A stretch of DNA of 64,000 nt from Pseudoduganella plicata (GCF_004421005.1 NZ_CP038026.1:248001-312000), one strand, 5' to 3'. Counted from the stretch's first letter, positions 1 to 8,639 are shown. The notes: generated from the letters alone by a model not told the origin. Made by a program: numbers and translations.

Positions 1-2
1 TT

Positions 3-2549
3 ACGCGCGTGCGCATCAACGGCATCGAGGGCGTCGCGGCCACGGGTTCGTCCGACATCAACGGCAGTACCAACCGCTCGCGCGGCTTCGACTTTTCCGT
101 CTTCGCCTCCGAATTGTTCAACAGCCTGGAAGTGCGCAAGACCTCCCAGGCGGACGTGGAGGAGGGCTCGCTGGGCGCAACCGTCGACCTGCGCACGGCG
201 CGCCCGTTCGACTTCAAGGGCCGCACTTTCAGCCTGGGCGCGCAGGAGTTCCACAACACGCTGACGGACAAGACGCAGCCGCGCATGACGGCGCTGCTGT
301 CGGACCGGTGGGAAACGGCCTACGGCAAATTCGGCGCGCTGATCTCCGGCGCTTACGCCAGACGGCGCGCGACGGAAGAGGGCTACGAAGGCGCCGAACT
401 GCTGTCGGCCAGCGCCGACGGCGGCTTCTGCTCGCCGCTGGGTGCAAGCGTGCAGAACCCCGCCAGCAATGCCGTCAAAGGGATCGATGCCGCCAGCTGC
501 GGCTTCGGCGTACCGCGCAGCGGCACGGGCGCGGCCTGGAGCGACGTGATGGGGCGCCTCGACACCTATGGCGGCACCATCGCTGCGCCAGCGGGCGGCT
601 CGGGCGCCTACCACCCGCGCATCCCGCGTTACCGCCGCTCGCAGACCGATTACGAGCGCACCGGGATCACGAGCGCGTTCCAGTGGCGCCCCAGCCCCGC
701 GACGGACGTCAACCTGGATCTCATGTATGGCAAGTTCTCCAACAAGCGCTACGACAACTACATCTCCGCCATCTCCTTCGGCCGTACGCTGGCGCAGGCC
801 AACGGCAAGCCGCAGACGTCCATCGTCGACGCCCACTTCGACGAGAACGGCAGCTGGGACTACGGCAAATTCAATGGCGTCGACATCCGCACCGAAGGGC
901 TGATGGACGTCTATACGACGAACTTCAGACAGCACGTGCTCTCGGGCGGCCACAAGTTCAGCGACCGCCTGAAGGTGAACTTCCTGCACGGGACGTCCGA
1001 TTCCGAGCTCGATGAGCCGATGCGCGCCACCGTGCAACTGGACGCGCCAAACGTGAACGGCTTCGAGTTCGACTTCCGCAACAACCGCAACGTGCCGCGG
1101 CTGAACTTCGGCATCGACGTGGCCAATCCGGACAACTTCACGTTCGCGCCGCAGGAAGCCGACGGCACCCTGCACGGCCAGTTCGTCGGCCGCTACCTGA
1201 ACACGCGCAACAAGCTCAAGACCACGGAACTCAATGGCAGCTGGGAAGTGAACGATCGCCTGACGGTAAAGGCGGGCGCATCGCGGCGCACCAACACGTG
1301 GGACAACCACGAGATCGGCTCGGGCGGCAACGGCCTGCCGCTGCCAGCCGGTGTCACGCTGGCCAGCCTGACGCGCCAGATTGGCGGCTTCGGCTCGGGG
1401 CTTGGCGGCGCCGGCGTGCCCTCGTCGTGGGCCGCCGTGGACCTGGACAAGCTGCGCGCCGTCTACGACATCGAATGTCACTGTTCCGCCGTGCCGGGCT
1501 CCGAGTACAACGTCCTAGGACAATCGACCCGCCGGGTGGAGGAGAAGATCGACGCGCTGTTCGGCATGGTCGACTTCAACTACGACCTGGCCGGCATCGT
1601 GTGGCGCGGCAATGTGGGCGTGCGCGGCGCCGAGACGGAAGCGACGTCGATGGCGCTGATCAATGCGGCCGGCGCCATGGTGCCGAACGTCGTCACGAAA
1701 AAATATCGCGACTGGCTCCCCGCGCTGAACCTGACGGCGCAGCTGCCGCGCGACGTGTTCCTGCGCTTCTCGGCCGGCAAGACGCTGTCGCGGCCCGAGT
1801 ACGTGGACCTGGCGCCATCGGCCACCGTGGCCCCGTTCGCCCAGACGGTCACGATCGGCAATGCGGAGCTGGACCCGATCCGGGCGAAGACGTATGACCT
1901 GCAGGCCGAGTGGTACTACGACAGGAACGCGATGGTGTCCGTGGGCGTGTTCCGCAAGGAGATCGACTCGTTCATCCAGACCGTCTCGGAGCGCGCCGTG
2001 TATTCGTCGCTGGGCCTGCCCGATGCGCTGCTGCTCAGTGGCGGCTGCTCGCTGACGGGCACGCCGGGATGCCCGACGCTGCCGTCGACCAACGTCGTCG
2101 TCAGCCGCAAGGTCAATACGCCAGGCGGGCCGCTGAACGGGCTGGAATTGAACCTGCAGGCGCCGTTCAATTTCCTGCCGGGGAAATGGAGCAACTTCGG
2201 CCTGCTGGCGAACTACACCTACGTCAAGTCGAAGATCACCTACATCACGCGCGTGGACAACCCGACGACAGCAGCGAACGAGCAGCTGACGGTGACGGAC
2301 AACTTCACGGGCCTGTCGCCGCGCGCGGCCAACCTCACCTTGTATTACGAGGATCCGAAGTTCAGCGCGCGCGTGTCCGCAGCGCACCGCTCCAGCTATC
2401 TGCTGGCCGTGCTGGGCGACGTGCTGGGGCACGACAACACGACGGTCGACGCCTCGACCAACGTCGACTTTTCGCTGTCGTACAACCTGAGCCCGCAACT
2501 GCGCGTCAGCTTCGAGGGCCAGAACGTGACGGACGAGCCGCTGCGCTAA
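3..2549 (+). CDS. TonB-dependent receptor, 5' partial, premature stop
   Basis: Outer-membrane TonB-dependent receptor of the large Caulobacter/Xanthomonas type. The frame is open to the left edge, so the signal peptide, TonB box and first part of the plug lie outside the window. The first visible residues (RINGIEG..., then FDFSVFASELFNSLEVRK and GSLGATVDLRTARPFDF) match the second half of a plug domain. The rest alternates as expected for a 22-strand barrel, with the conserved SRPEY and LDPIRAKTYDLQAEWYY blocks. The C-terminal motif FEGQNVTDEPLR is followed by TAA, although the reading frame continues with a normal terminal strand (see 2547-2633). The substrate cannot be deduced. The protein is probably non-functional or poorly inserted if the stop is real, because the last barrel strand carries the assembly signal. 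Confidence 0.9.
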   Translation, partial: TRVRINGIEGVAATGSSDINGSTNRSRGFDFSVFASELFNSLEVRKTSQADVEEGSLGATVDLRTARPFDFKGRTFSLGAQEFHNTLTDKTQPRMTALLSDRWETAYGKFGALISGAYARRRATEEGYEGAELLSASADGGFCSPLGASVQNPASNAVKGIDAASCGFGVPRSGTGAAWSDVMGRLDTYGGTIAAPAGGSGAYHPRIPRYRRSQTDYERTGITSAFQWRPSPATDVNLDLMYGKFSNKRYDNYISAISFGRTLAQANGKPQTSIVDAHFDENGSWDYGKFNGVDIRTEGLMDVYTTNFRQHVLSGGHKFSDRLKVNFLHGTSDSELDEPMRATVQLDAPNVNGFEFDFRNNRNVPRLNFGIDVANPDNFTFAPQEADGTLHGQFVGRYLNTRNKLKTTELNGSWEVNDRLTVKAGASRRTNTWDNHEIGSGGNGLPLPAGVTLASLTRQIGGFGSGLGGAGVPSSWAAVDLDKLRAVYDIECHCSAVPGSEYNVLGQSTRRVEEKIDALFGMVDFNYDLAGIVWRGNVGVRGAETEATSMALINAAGAMVPNVVTKKYRDWLPALNLTAQLPRDVFLRFSAGKTLSRPEYVDLAPSATVAPFAQTVTIGNAELDPIRAKTYDLQAEWYYDRNAMVSVGVFRKEIDSFIQTVSERAVYSSLGLPDALLLSGGCSLTGTPGCPTLPSTNVVVSRKVNTPGGPLNGLELNLQAPFNFLPGKWSNFGLLANYTYVKSKITYITRVDNPTTAANEQLTVTDNFTGLSPRAANLTLYYEDPKFSARVSAAHRSSYLLAVLGDVLGHDNTTVDASTNVDFSLSYNLSPQLRVSFEGQNVTDEPLR

Positions 2550-2633
2550 GGGCGCGACACGGGGCGCAACGACACGCTGCTGTACGTGCATTCGGGACGT
2601 TCGTTCGTGCTGGGGCTGAACTACAAGTTCTGA
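2547..2633 (+). other. Detached C-terminal strand of the TonB receptor behind an in-frame TAA
   Basis: After TAA at 2547-2549 the same frame stays open for 27 codons. It encodes GRDTGRNDTLLYVHSGRSFV and then LGLNYKF before TGA at 2631-2633. An aromatic terminal strand ending in Phe is the normal end of a TonB receptor. One base change (TAC to TAA) or a sequencing error would explain the interruption. Confidence 0.8.
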
Positions 2634-2655
2634 CGCCGTCCCGACCTGGGCTTTG

Positions 2656-2688
2656 CCGGGGACCGGCACCCGATATGCCAGTCCCCGG
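2656..2688. terminator. Stem-loop after the TonB receptor
   Basis: CCGGGGAC at 2656-2663 pairs with GTCCCCGG at 2681-2688. There is no T-tract, so this is only a terminator-like hairpin between two genes on the same strand. Confidence 0.35.
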
Positions 2689-2704
2689 GCATTGCCACTA
2701 ACGG

Positions 2705-2734
2705 TTGGTTTTACGGCCCACCCGGTGCTATACT
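2705..2734 (+). promoter_or_regulatory. Probable sigma-70 promoter of the 112-residue gene
   Basis: TTGGTT (2705-2710) and TATACT (2729-2734) are separated by 18 bases and lie 29 bases before the ATG at 2763. They could serve the small gene and the ABC operon beyond it. Confidence 0.45.
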
Positions 2735-2762
2735 CCCCAGCGATACAACCCCGACACCGGCA

Positions 2763-3101
2763 ATGCACGTCACCACCGAACAATCCACCGCCAAAGCCCG
2801 CCAGCTGCCACGCGCCTTCCGCGCGCTGGTCTGGCTGTGCATGGCCGTGTTTACGGTCGGTGTGCTGCTGTCGTCGCTGCACCATCACGACCTGGCCGAC
2901 GTCAAGACCGATTGCGTCAGCTGCCACGTTGCCGGCAACCTGCTGGCCGATCTGCCGCCCGTCAATCCTGTGCTGATGGCGGTCCTGCTGGCCGTGGCCT
3001 ACGTGCTGGCCCGGCTGCCCGTTTACTGCTTTACTCCTGCTCCAAGTTATCTCATTCCGGCGCGCCAGGCGCCACCCGCCGTCTTCCCTCAATTTCGCTG
3101 A
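2763..3101 (+). CDS. Small two-helix membrane protein with HHH and CxxCH motifs
   Basis: A 112-residue protein of unknown function. A hydrophobic helix at about residues 22-42 ends in LHHHD. A short loop then carries DCVSCH (about residues 56-61). A second helix (about 72-90) leads into a polar tail. The clustered His and Cys residues suggest a metal site facing the periplasm. CxxCH is also the c-type haem motif, but the protein is too small and too hydrophobic to be an ordinary cytochrome. It precedes a siderophore-receptor remnant and an ABC exporter, so a metal-related role is possible but only inferred from context. Small DUF2946-type proteins have a similar layout; I cannot confirm membership. 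No strong ribosome-binding site is visible. Confidence 0.6.
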   Translation: MHVTTEQSTAKARQLPRAFRALVWLCMAVFTVGVLLSSLHHHDLADVKTDCVSCHVAGNLLADLPPVNPVLMAVLLAVAYVLARLPVYCFTPAPSYLIPARQAPPAVFPQFR

Positions 3102-3277
3102 TCTGCGCCGCCACGCGCGGCCTGCCTGCGCCTGATGCCGCGTCGCTGAGCATCGCCTTTGCGCGCTGGCCGGAACTGGCTCGTCCCTTTCAACGTCACC
3201 ATCACGCCCCGGCGCGCGCACGCACGTTCTCCTGTCGAGAGGCGGCGCAACGCGCATGCCAACCAGAATAAAGCATC

Positions 3278-3622
3278 ATGAGATTCAATCCGCCCGTTAC
3301 TGTTGCCAGTGCATTGCTGGCAGCCCCCACCGCGCCCGCATGGGCCGGGGATGCATCGGTCGATGTCGTCGAAGTCGTCGACCGGCGTGCCGCCGGCGCC
3401 TGCCACGCCAATGAAGCCGCCGGGGCAAAGACCGATCTGCCGCTGCGCGAGCTGCGGCAGGCCGTGCGCGTCATGTCGCGCCAGAACACTTTCGGCGGCA
3501 GGCTGTCGCTCGACATCGACAGCGCTTTCAACCGCACTTTCTACACCAGTTCCTGCCAGTCCAACCGGGTGGCGCCCGGCGCGCGCCGAAGCGCCGTGCC
3601 GGGACTGCAGGCCAAATTCTAA
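3278..3622 (+). pseudogene. TonB-dependent siderophore receptor remnant with a large internal deletion
   Basis: The 114-codon frame joins both ends of a siderophore-type TonB receptor. Residues 1-23 form a signal peptide ending in APAWAG. Residues 28-68 look like the start of a plug (VVEVVDRRAAGACH..., AAGAKTDLPLRELRQAVRVM). From about residue 70 the sequence is that of the last barrel strands (LSLDIDSAFNRTFYTSSCQ..., ending in LQAKF). Family members are about 700 residues long, so some 580 codons are missing in frame. The reading frame survived, so a short secreted product could still be made, but it cannot form a barrel. The following ABC exporter is intact and starts 12 bases later, so the gene was probably once its operon partner. 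Confidence 0.8.
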
Positions 3623-3634
3623 AAGGAGCAAATC

Positions 3635-4390
3635 ATGACAAATATACTTGATACCGGCGTCAATACCAGCGCGCTCGAAGTGAGCGACGTTACCGTGCGC
3701 TATAAAAGCGCTGCCGTGCTGCAGGGCCTGTCCCTGCGGGTGCGGCGCGGCGAAATCTACGCGCTGCTGGGCGGGAACGGTGCAGGCAAATCGACCACCA
3801 TCAATGCATTGCTCGGCTTCGTCCCGTTGGCGTCGGGCCGTGTGCGGGTGTGCGGCATCGATGTCGCCGCCGACGTGCTGGCGGCACGCGCCGCGCTGGC
3901 CTACGTGCCGGAAAACGTGGCACTGTACGAACACCTGTCGGCGCTGGAAAACCTCGAGTACTTCCTGCGCCTGGCCGGCAACGGCGGCGCGCCGGATCGC
4001 GCCGCCATCGAGGCGGCGCTGACGACGGTTGGCCTGGCGTCCGAGGCGTGGCCGCGCCGGCTGGCCGGCTATTCCAAGGGCATGCGCCAGAAAGTGGCCA
4101 TCGCGCTGGCGCTGGCGCGCGCCGTGCCGGTGCTGCTGCTGGACGAGCCGACGACGGGCCTGGACCCGCAGGCCACCAGCGAATTCAACCGCATGCTGCA
4201 GGATCTGCGCTCGCAGGGCGTAACCGTGTTCATGGTCACGCACGACCTGCTGGGCGCGGCCGAAGTGGCGGACCGCATCGGCTTCCTGGACGCGGGACGC
4301 ATTGTCCAGGAGCTGGCCGCCGACGGTCCGGGGCGCTTCGACGTGAAAGCGCTGTATGCGCGCTACGCCGGCACGCGGAGGGCGGCATGA
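3635..4390 (+). CDS. ABC transporter ATP-binding protein
   Basis: A 251-residue ABC ATPase of the ABC-2 export type (NosF/CcmA-like). Visible motifs are Walker A GGNGAGKST (about residues 47-55), the signature YSKGMRQK, Walker B VLLLDEPTTGLDP and the switch histidine in VTHD. It powers the two membrane subunits encoded directly downstream. ATG at 3635 follows a clean AAGGAG. Its TGA overlaps the next start as ATGA, which implies translational coupling. The substrate is unknown. Loss of the receptor just upstream suggests the exporter has a role that does not depend on it. Confidence 0.93.
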   Translation: MTNILDTGVNTSALEVSDVTVRYKSAAVLQGLSLRVRRGEIYALLGGNGAGKSTTINALLGFVPLASGRVRVCGIDVAADVLAARAALAYVPENVALYEHLSALENLEYFLRLAGNGGAPDRAAIEAALTTVGLASEAWPRRLAGYSKGMRQKVAIALALARAVPVLLLDEPTTGLDPQATSEFNRMLQDLRSQGVTVFMVTHDLLGAAEVADRIGFLDAGRIVQELAADGPGRFDVKALYARYAGTRRAA

Positions 4391-5859
4391 GCGCGACGTT
4401 TCAGCCGGCGCTGCGCCAACGCGGCGATTTTCTGCGGGTGGCCTGGGCCGTCTGCCGCGAGGAGTGGCGCGCCCTGCGGCGCAGCGCCGTCGCCGTCACG
4501 GCCGGCACGCTGCTGCTGGTGCTGACGGTAGCGGCCACGCTGGTCAGCTGGGAGAGCATGCGCGCCGTCGAGGCGGAGCGCGCCCATCTGCAGCACGAAG
4601 CGGACGAGCAATGGAACTCCCAGCCGGACCGGCATCCGCACCGCGTGGTCCACTACGGCCACTATATCTTTCGTCCGCTCAGCCCCCTGGCGTTCTTCGA
4701 CTTCGGCGTCGACCCGTACACGGGCCACACGCTGTTCCTGGAAGGGCACCGCCAGAACAGCGCCAACTTCAGCGATGCGGGCCAGTCGTCCGTACTGCTG
4801 CGCTTCGGCCAGCTGACGCCGGCGTTTGTGGTGCAGACGTTGACGCCGCTCGTCATCGTCTTCCTGGCGTTCGGCAGCGTGGCCAGGGAACGGGAGCGCG
4901 GGCAGGTGCGCCTGCTGATTGCGCAGGGCCTGCCGGGCAGCGCGCTGCTGGCGGGGAAGCTGGCCAGCCATGCCGCCGTCGCGCTGCTGCTGGTCGCTCC
5001 CGCGCTGGCGGCGCTGGCGCTGATCGGCATTGCCGACCCGTCGGTGCGGCCGCACGCGGCGTGGATGGCGGGCGGTTATGTCGTCTACGTCGTCGTCTGG
5101 GCGCTCGCCGCCGTGCTGGTGTCGGCCGCGACGCCGCGCGCCCGCGATGCGCTGCTGGTGCTGGTCGGCGCCTGGATCGTCACGGTGATCCTGCTGCCGC
5201 GCGTGATGCCGGACGTGGCGACGGCGCAGGTGCCGCGGCCCACGCGCATCGAGACCGAGGTGGCGATCCACAAGGAGCTGGCGGCCTTCGGCGACAGCCA
5301 TAACCCGGACGATCCGCACTACAAGGAGTTTCGCCGCAAGGTGCTGGCCAAATATGGCGTCAGCCGCATCGAGGATCTGCCGGTCAACTACGGTGGCCTG
5401 GTGATCGAGGAGGGCGAGCGGCTCACGAGCGCACTGTTCGTGCGCCATATGCACGAGGAGTTTGAACGCCAGCAGGAGCAGGCGGCCATTGTCGCGGCCG
5501 CGCAGTTTGTCAGCCCCGTGCTGGCGCTGCGCCGCTTGTCGAACGCGCTGGCCGGGACCGACCGCGCCAGCCACGAGCGCTTCCTGCTGGAGGGCGAAGC
5601 CTACCGCTACCGCATGGTGCAGGCGCTCAATGCCCTGCATGTCAACGAAGTGCGCTACCAGAACGACCGCGACCAGCGCATCAGCAAGTCGTTCTTCCAG
5701 CGCCTGCCGCGTTTCGTCCATGAGCCGGTCGGCCTGCCGACGGTCGTCGAACAGCACGTGCGGCCTGCGCTGGCCGTGTTCGCCCTGTGGCTGGCGCTGC
5801 TGGCCGGCGGTGCGTGGTGGCTGGCGCGCCGGCTGGAGCAGGGCGCGTCCGCTCGATAA
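4387..5859 (+). CDS. ABC-2 type permease, DUF3526 family (first)
   Basis: A 490-residue inner-membrane subunit. It has one N-terminal helix (VTAGTLLLVLTVAATLV, about residues 37-53), a periplasmic region of about 110 residues, a central block of membrane helices (from QTLTPLVIVFLAFGS to WIVTVILLPRV), a second large soluble loop rich in charged residues, and a last C-terminal helix before ARRLEQ. This is the arrangement of DUF3526-type ABC-2 permeases. The start is ATG 4387, which overlaps the ATPase stop and follows GGAGGG; the longer upstream frame is only the shadow of the ATPase gene. It is likely to act as a heterodimer with the next gene product. Confidence 0.88.
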   Translation: MSATFQPALRQRGDFLRVAWAVCREEWRALRRSAVAVTAGTLLLVLTVAATLVSWESMRAVEAERAHLQHEADEQWNSQPDRHPHRVVHYGHYIFRPLSPLAFFDFGVDPYTGHTLFLEGHRQNSANFSDAGQSSVLLRFGQLTPAFVVQTLTPLVIVFLAFGSVARERERGQVRLLIAQGLPGSALLAGKLASHAAVALLLVAPALAALALIGIADPSVRPHAAWMAGGYVVYVVVWALAAVLVSAATPRARDALLVLVGAWIVTVILLPRVMPDVATAQVPRPTRIETEVAIHKELAAFGDSHNPDDPHYKEFRRKVLAKYGVSRIEDLPVNYGGLVIEEGERLTSALFVRHMHEEFERQQEQAAIVAAAQFVSPVLALRRLSNALAGTDRASHERFLLEGEAYRYRMVQALNALHVNEVRYQNDRDQRISKSFFQRLPRFVHEPVGLPTVVEQHVRPALAVFALWLALLAGGAWWLARRLEQGASAR

Positions 5860-5873
5860 CGAAAGAGGAATCC

Positions 5874-7232
5874 ATGAAGACATTACAACTTGAACTGCGC
5901 CTGGCGCTGCACTCGCGGCTGGCGGCCGGCGCCCTGGTCCTGCTGCTGCTCCTGGCGGCACTGGCGGTGTGGAGCGGCCTGCATGCCGTCTCGATCCAGC
6001 GCGACGCGCTGGCGCGCATCGCGGCCGTGCAGCGCGACGACGTGGACGCCGTGGCGCAGAAATACCGCGACGGCGGCGAAGCCGGTTACGCGGCCTATTC
6101 GACGCCGCATCTGACGGCCAATCCGCCGGCGCCGCTGGCCTTTGCCGCGTTCGGCCAGCGCGACGTGCAGCCGTACGCACTGCGCGTGCGGCTGCTGGGA
6201 CTGCACTCGCAGCTGTACGAATCGGAATCGATCAACCCCGAGCTGGCCGCGGCCGGCCGCTTCGATTTCGCATTCGTGCTGGTGTATCTGGCTCCGCTGT
6301 TCGTCATCGCGCTGATGCACGACCTGGTGGCCGGCGAACGCGAGGCAGGGCGGCTGCGCCTCGTCAACTCGCTGCCGGCGCCGGGCGCACGGCTGTGGCG
6401 TCGCCGCATCGCGCTGCGCTTCGGTCTTGTCCTGGCGGCGCTGCTGCTGCCGTTCCTGGCCGGCGCGGTCAGTGCCGGCGCAGGACTGGCCGCGACGGCG
6501 CTCGTGGCCCTGGGCGCCGCGTTGTATCTGGCGTTCTGGTTCGGCATTGCCGCCGCGGTGGCGGCGCTGGTGCGTACGTCCGCCGCCGGCGCCGCCGTGC
6601 TGCTGGCCGTGTTTGTGGTGCTGACGCTGGTGCTGCCGACATTTGTCAATGGCGCCATCGGCCGCGCGGTGCCCGTTTCGAAAGGGGCCGAACTGTCGCT
6701 GGCGCAGCGCCAGGAAGTGCATAACGGCTGGGACCTGCCGAAGGATGAGACGATGGCGAAGTTCTTCCGCACCAATCCGGAATGGCGCGAGACGACGCCC
6801 GTGACGGGCCGCTTCCACTGGAAATGGTATTACGCGATGCACCAGGCGGGCGACGACGCGGTGGCGGGCAAGGCGGGGGACTATCGGGCGGCGCTGACGG
6901 CGCGGGAAGACTGGACCGCGCATAGCGGCTGGCTGCTCCCGTCGGTCGCCGTGCAGGTACTGCTGCACCGCCTGGCCGATACCGACCTGCAGGGGCAACT
7001 GGCCTACCAGGACCGCATCGCCGCGTTCCACACGGTGCTGCGGCGCTTCTACTACCCGTACATCTTCAACGACCGGCCGTTCGGCCCGGCGGAGTTTGCC
7101 CGCATGCCGGTCTACAGCGCCGTTGCGCCGGGTGGCGGTGTAGCGGTGCCCGCGTTGGCGGCGCTGGCCATCCTCGCGGCCGCAGGCCTGGCGGCCGGCG
7201 CCATCCGGCTGCGGCGTGTGCAGGCACTGTAG
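5874..7232 (+). CDS. ABC-2 type permease, DUF3526 family (second)
   Basis: A 452-residue paralogue of the preceding permease with the same plan: N-terminal helix (GALVLLLLLAALAVWSGL), a soluble domain, a hydrophobic block from FAFVLVYLAPLFVIAL to FVVLTLVLPTF, a charged loop, and a C-terminal helix (VAVPALAALAILAAAGLAAG). ATG 5874 lies 14 bases after the previous stop and follows AAAGAGG. Together with the ATPase this completes an exporter of one nucleotide-binding subunit and two different permeases. The operon's terminator was probably the one now separated from it by the insertion sequence at 7257-8589. Confidence 0.88.
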   Translation: MKTLQLELRLALHSRLAAGALVLLLLLAALAVWSGLHAVSIQRDALARIAAVQRDDVDAVAQKYRDGGEAGYAAYSTPHLTANPPAPLAFAAFGQRDVQPYALRVRLLGLHSQLYESESINPELAAAGRFDFAFVLVYLAPLFVIALMHDLVAGEREAGRLRLVNSLPAPGARLWRRRIALRFGLVLAALLLPFLAGAVSAGAGLAATALVALGAALYLAFWFGIAAAVAALVRTSAAGAAVLLAVFVVLTLVLPTFVNGAIGRAVPVSKGAELSLAQRQEVHNGWDLPKDETMAKFFRTNPEWRETTPVTGRFHWKWYYAMHQAGDDAVAGKAGDYRAALTAREDWTAHSGWLLPSVAVQVLLHRLADTDLQGQLAYQDRIAAFHTVLRRFYYPYIFNDRPFGPAEFARMPVYSAVAPGGGVAVPALAALAILAAAGLAAGAIRLRRVQAL

Positions 7233-7248
7233 ACGGGGAAAAGCGGCA

Positions 7249-7256
7249 AAAAAAAT
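7249..7256. repeat. Target site duplication, left copy
   Basis: AAAAAAAT lies immediately outside the left end of the insertion sequence. The same eight bases occur at 8590-8597. Eight-base duplications at A/T-rich targets are typical of ISL3 elements. Confidence 0.85.
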
Positions 7257-8589
7257 GGTTCTACGCGGAATACGGGGAAAGACGGGCTTGACGATCTAAG
7301 CAGGAGGTGGCGGCGGAGGTTTGAAGTTGGTAGATTGATAGTCGCCAAACAAGTCAATCTTTCAAACCACCGCCATGCTCAATGCTATGTCGTCTCTCCC
7401 GTTTTGGGAAGGCCATATTGTTCGTTCCGTCGAAGACCTTGAGGACGGGGCCCTGCTGATCATTCTCGATACGTGCCCTGCAAGCGAGCCCCAGTGCGGG
7501 GCATGTCGGCGGCCCTGCTCGCTGGTCCATGAGCGGCGCAGACGCAAGGTGCGCGACCGCGACTGCCTGGACAGACGGGTATGGCTTGATTTGCCGATCC
7601 GGCGGCTGGACTGCCATCACTGCAATGCCCGCGTCACTGAGCATATCTCGTGGCTTGACCGGCGCGCACGCATCACACATCGTGTTCGCGTGTGGGTTGA
7701 GGCCTTGGCGCAGCTACTGCCCATAGCGCATGTGGCTCGGCTGACGGGACTGCACTGGCATACCATCAAGGACATTGATCATCAGCGGCTGCAGCGCTTG
7801 CATGGCGACTTCTCGGCGAACGATGTTCGGCGCCTGGTCATGGACGAATTCGCCTTGCACAAGGGCCATCGCTATGCCACCGTCGCACTCGATGCCGAAC
7901 GCATGAAAGTGCTATGGGTCGGGGAAGGCAACAGCCGGGAAGCAATACGGCCGTTCTTCGAGAAGCTAGGGCCCGAAGGCTGCCAGCGGGTTGAAGCCGT
8001 CGCGATGGATATGAATAGCGCTATGGATCTCGAGGTGCGGGCGCAATGCCCGAATGCCGAGGTGGTCTACGACTTGTTTCATGTTGTGGCGCGCTTTGGC
8101 CGGGAAGTCGTTGATCGAGTCCGGGTCGATCAGGCCAATACGCTGCGGGCAGAGCCTAAGGCCCGACAGGTCATCAAACGCAGTCGCTGGCTTTTGCTGC
8201 GTAACCGTGACAACCTCAAAAGTGAACAGGCGATCAAGCTCGAAGAACTGCTTGCTGCCAATAAGCCATTGTCAACGGTCTATCTGCTGAAGACCGAGCT
8301 GAAGGAAATCTGGTACGCGCCAACAGTCAGGGAAGGTGCCCGCCGCTGGAAATCCTGGCTGAGGCTTGCCCTGGACAGCCAGATCGCCCCCTTGATCCAA
8401 TTTGCCAAACGCCTGGCTAAATACCGACGGGGCATCCTCGCTTCAGCCATCTACCCGATGAGTTCATCTACCCTCGAAGGCGTCAACAACCGCATCAAAG
8501 TGATCAAGCGTATGGCCTATGGGTTCCGCGACTCCGCGTACTTCTTCCTGAAAATCAAGGACGCGTTCCCCGGTAAAGTGCGATGAACC
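7257..8589 (+). mobile_element. ISL3-family insertion sequence, 1333 bp
   Basis: A complete element with imperfect terminal inverted repeats of about 24 bases. The left end begins GGTTCTACGCGG. The right end, read inward on the minus strand, begins GGTTCATCGCAC. The ends share GGTTC, CGC, TAC and GGGG blocks, with about 15 of 24 positions matching. It carries one transposase gene and no passenger gene. The flanking 8-bp duplication is identical on both sides, and the transposase frame is intact, so the insertion may be recent. It landed between the ABC exporter operon and the shared terminator hairpin. Confidence 0.88.
7375..8586 (+). CDS. ISL3-family transposase
   Basis: A 403-residue DDE transposase. 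The N-terminus holds a zinc-finger-like cluster (CPASEPQCGACRRPC, later CHHC at about residues 81-84) used for end binding, followed by a helix-turn-helix region (VARLTGLHWHTIKDID). Catalytic acidic residues are seen in VMDEFALHKGHRYATVALD, in AMDMNSAM and in SSTLEGVNNRIK. The full length is normal for the family, and no frameshift is visible. The start lies about 118 bases inside the left inverted repeat. The stop is almost at the right end, overlapping the right inverted repeat. Confidence 0.95.
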   Translation: MLNAMSSLPFWEGHIVRSVEDLEDGALLIILDTCPASEPQCGACRRPCSLVHERRRRKVRDRDCLDRRVWLDLPIRRLDCHHCNARVTEHISWLDRRARITHRVRVWVEALAQLLPIAHVARLTGLHWHTIKDIDHQRLQRLHGDFSANDVRRLVMDEFALHKGHRYATVALDAERMKVLWVGEGNSREAIRPFFEKLGPEGCQRVEAVAMDMNSAMDLEVRAQCPNAEVVYDLFHVVARFGREVVDRVRVDQANTLRAEPKARQVIKRSRWLLLRNRDNLKSEQAIKLEELLAANKPLSTVYLLKTELKEIWYAPTVREGARRWKSWLRLALDSQIAPLIQFAKRLAKYRRGILASAIYPMSSSTLEGVNNRIKVIKRMAYGFRDSAYFFLKIKDAFPGKVR

Positions 8590-8597
8590 AAAAAAAT
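8590..8597. repeat. Target site duplication, right copy
   Basis: AAAAAAAT lies directly outside the right end of the insertion sequence and is identical to 7249-7256. It also forms the A-rich outer part of the terminator stem at 8592-8624. Confidence 0.85.
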
Positions 8598-8624
8598 GGG
8601 CGGCCATCGTGGCCGCCCATTTTT
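8592..8624. terminator. Bidirectional rho-independent terminator
   Basis: A perfect 15-bp stem with a three-base loop: AAAAATGGGCGGCCA (8592-8606), TCG, TGGCCGCCCATTTTT (8610-8624). A run of A on one side and T on the other lets it work in both directions. It ends the leftward 50-residue gene and, before the insertion, would have ended the rightward ABC operon. Confidence 0.9.
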
Positions 8625-8639
8625 ACGACGAGGTCACGC

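Noticed and set aside
2547..2549. Recoding (selenocysteine) at the premature stop of the TonB receptor
   Set aside because: The codon is TAA, not TGA, and no recoding structure is seen. Mutation or sequencing error is simpler.
2930..2950. CxxCH as a c-type cytochrome motif in the 112-residue protein
   Set aside because: The protein is a small two-helix membrane protein without a cytochrome fold; metal binding is the safer reading.
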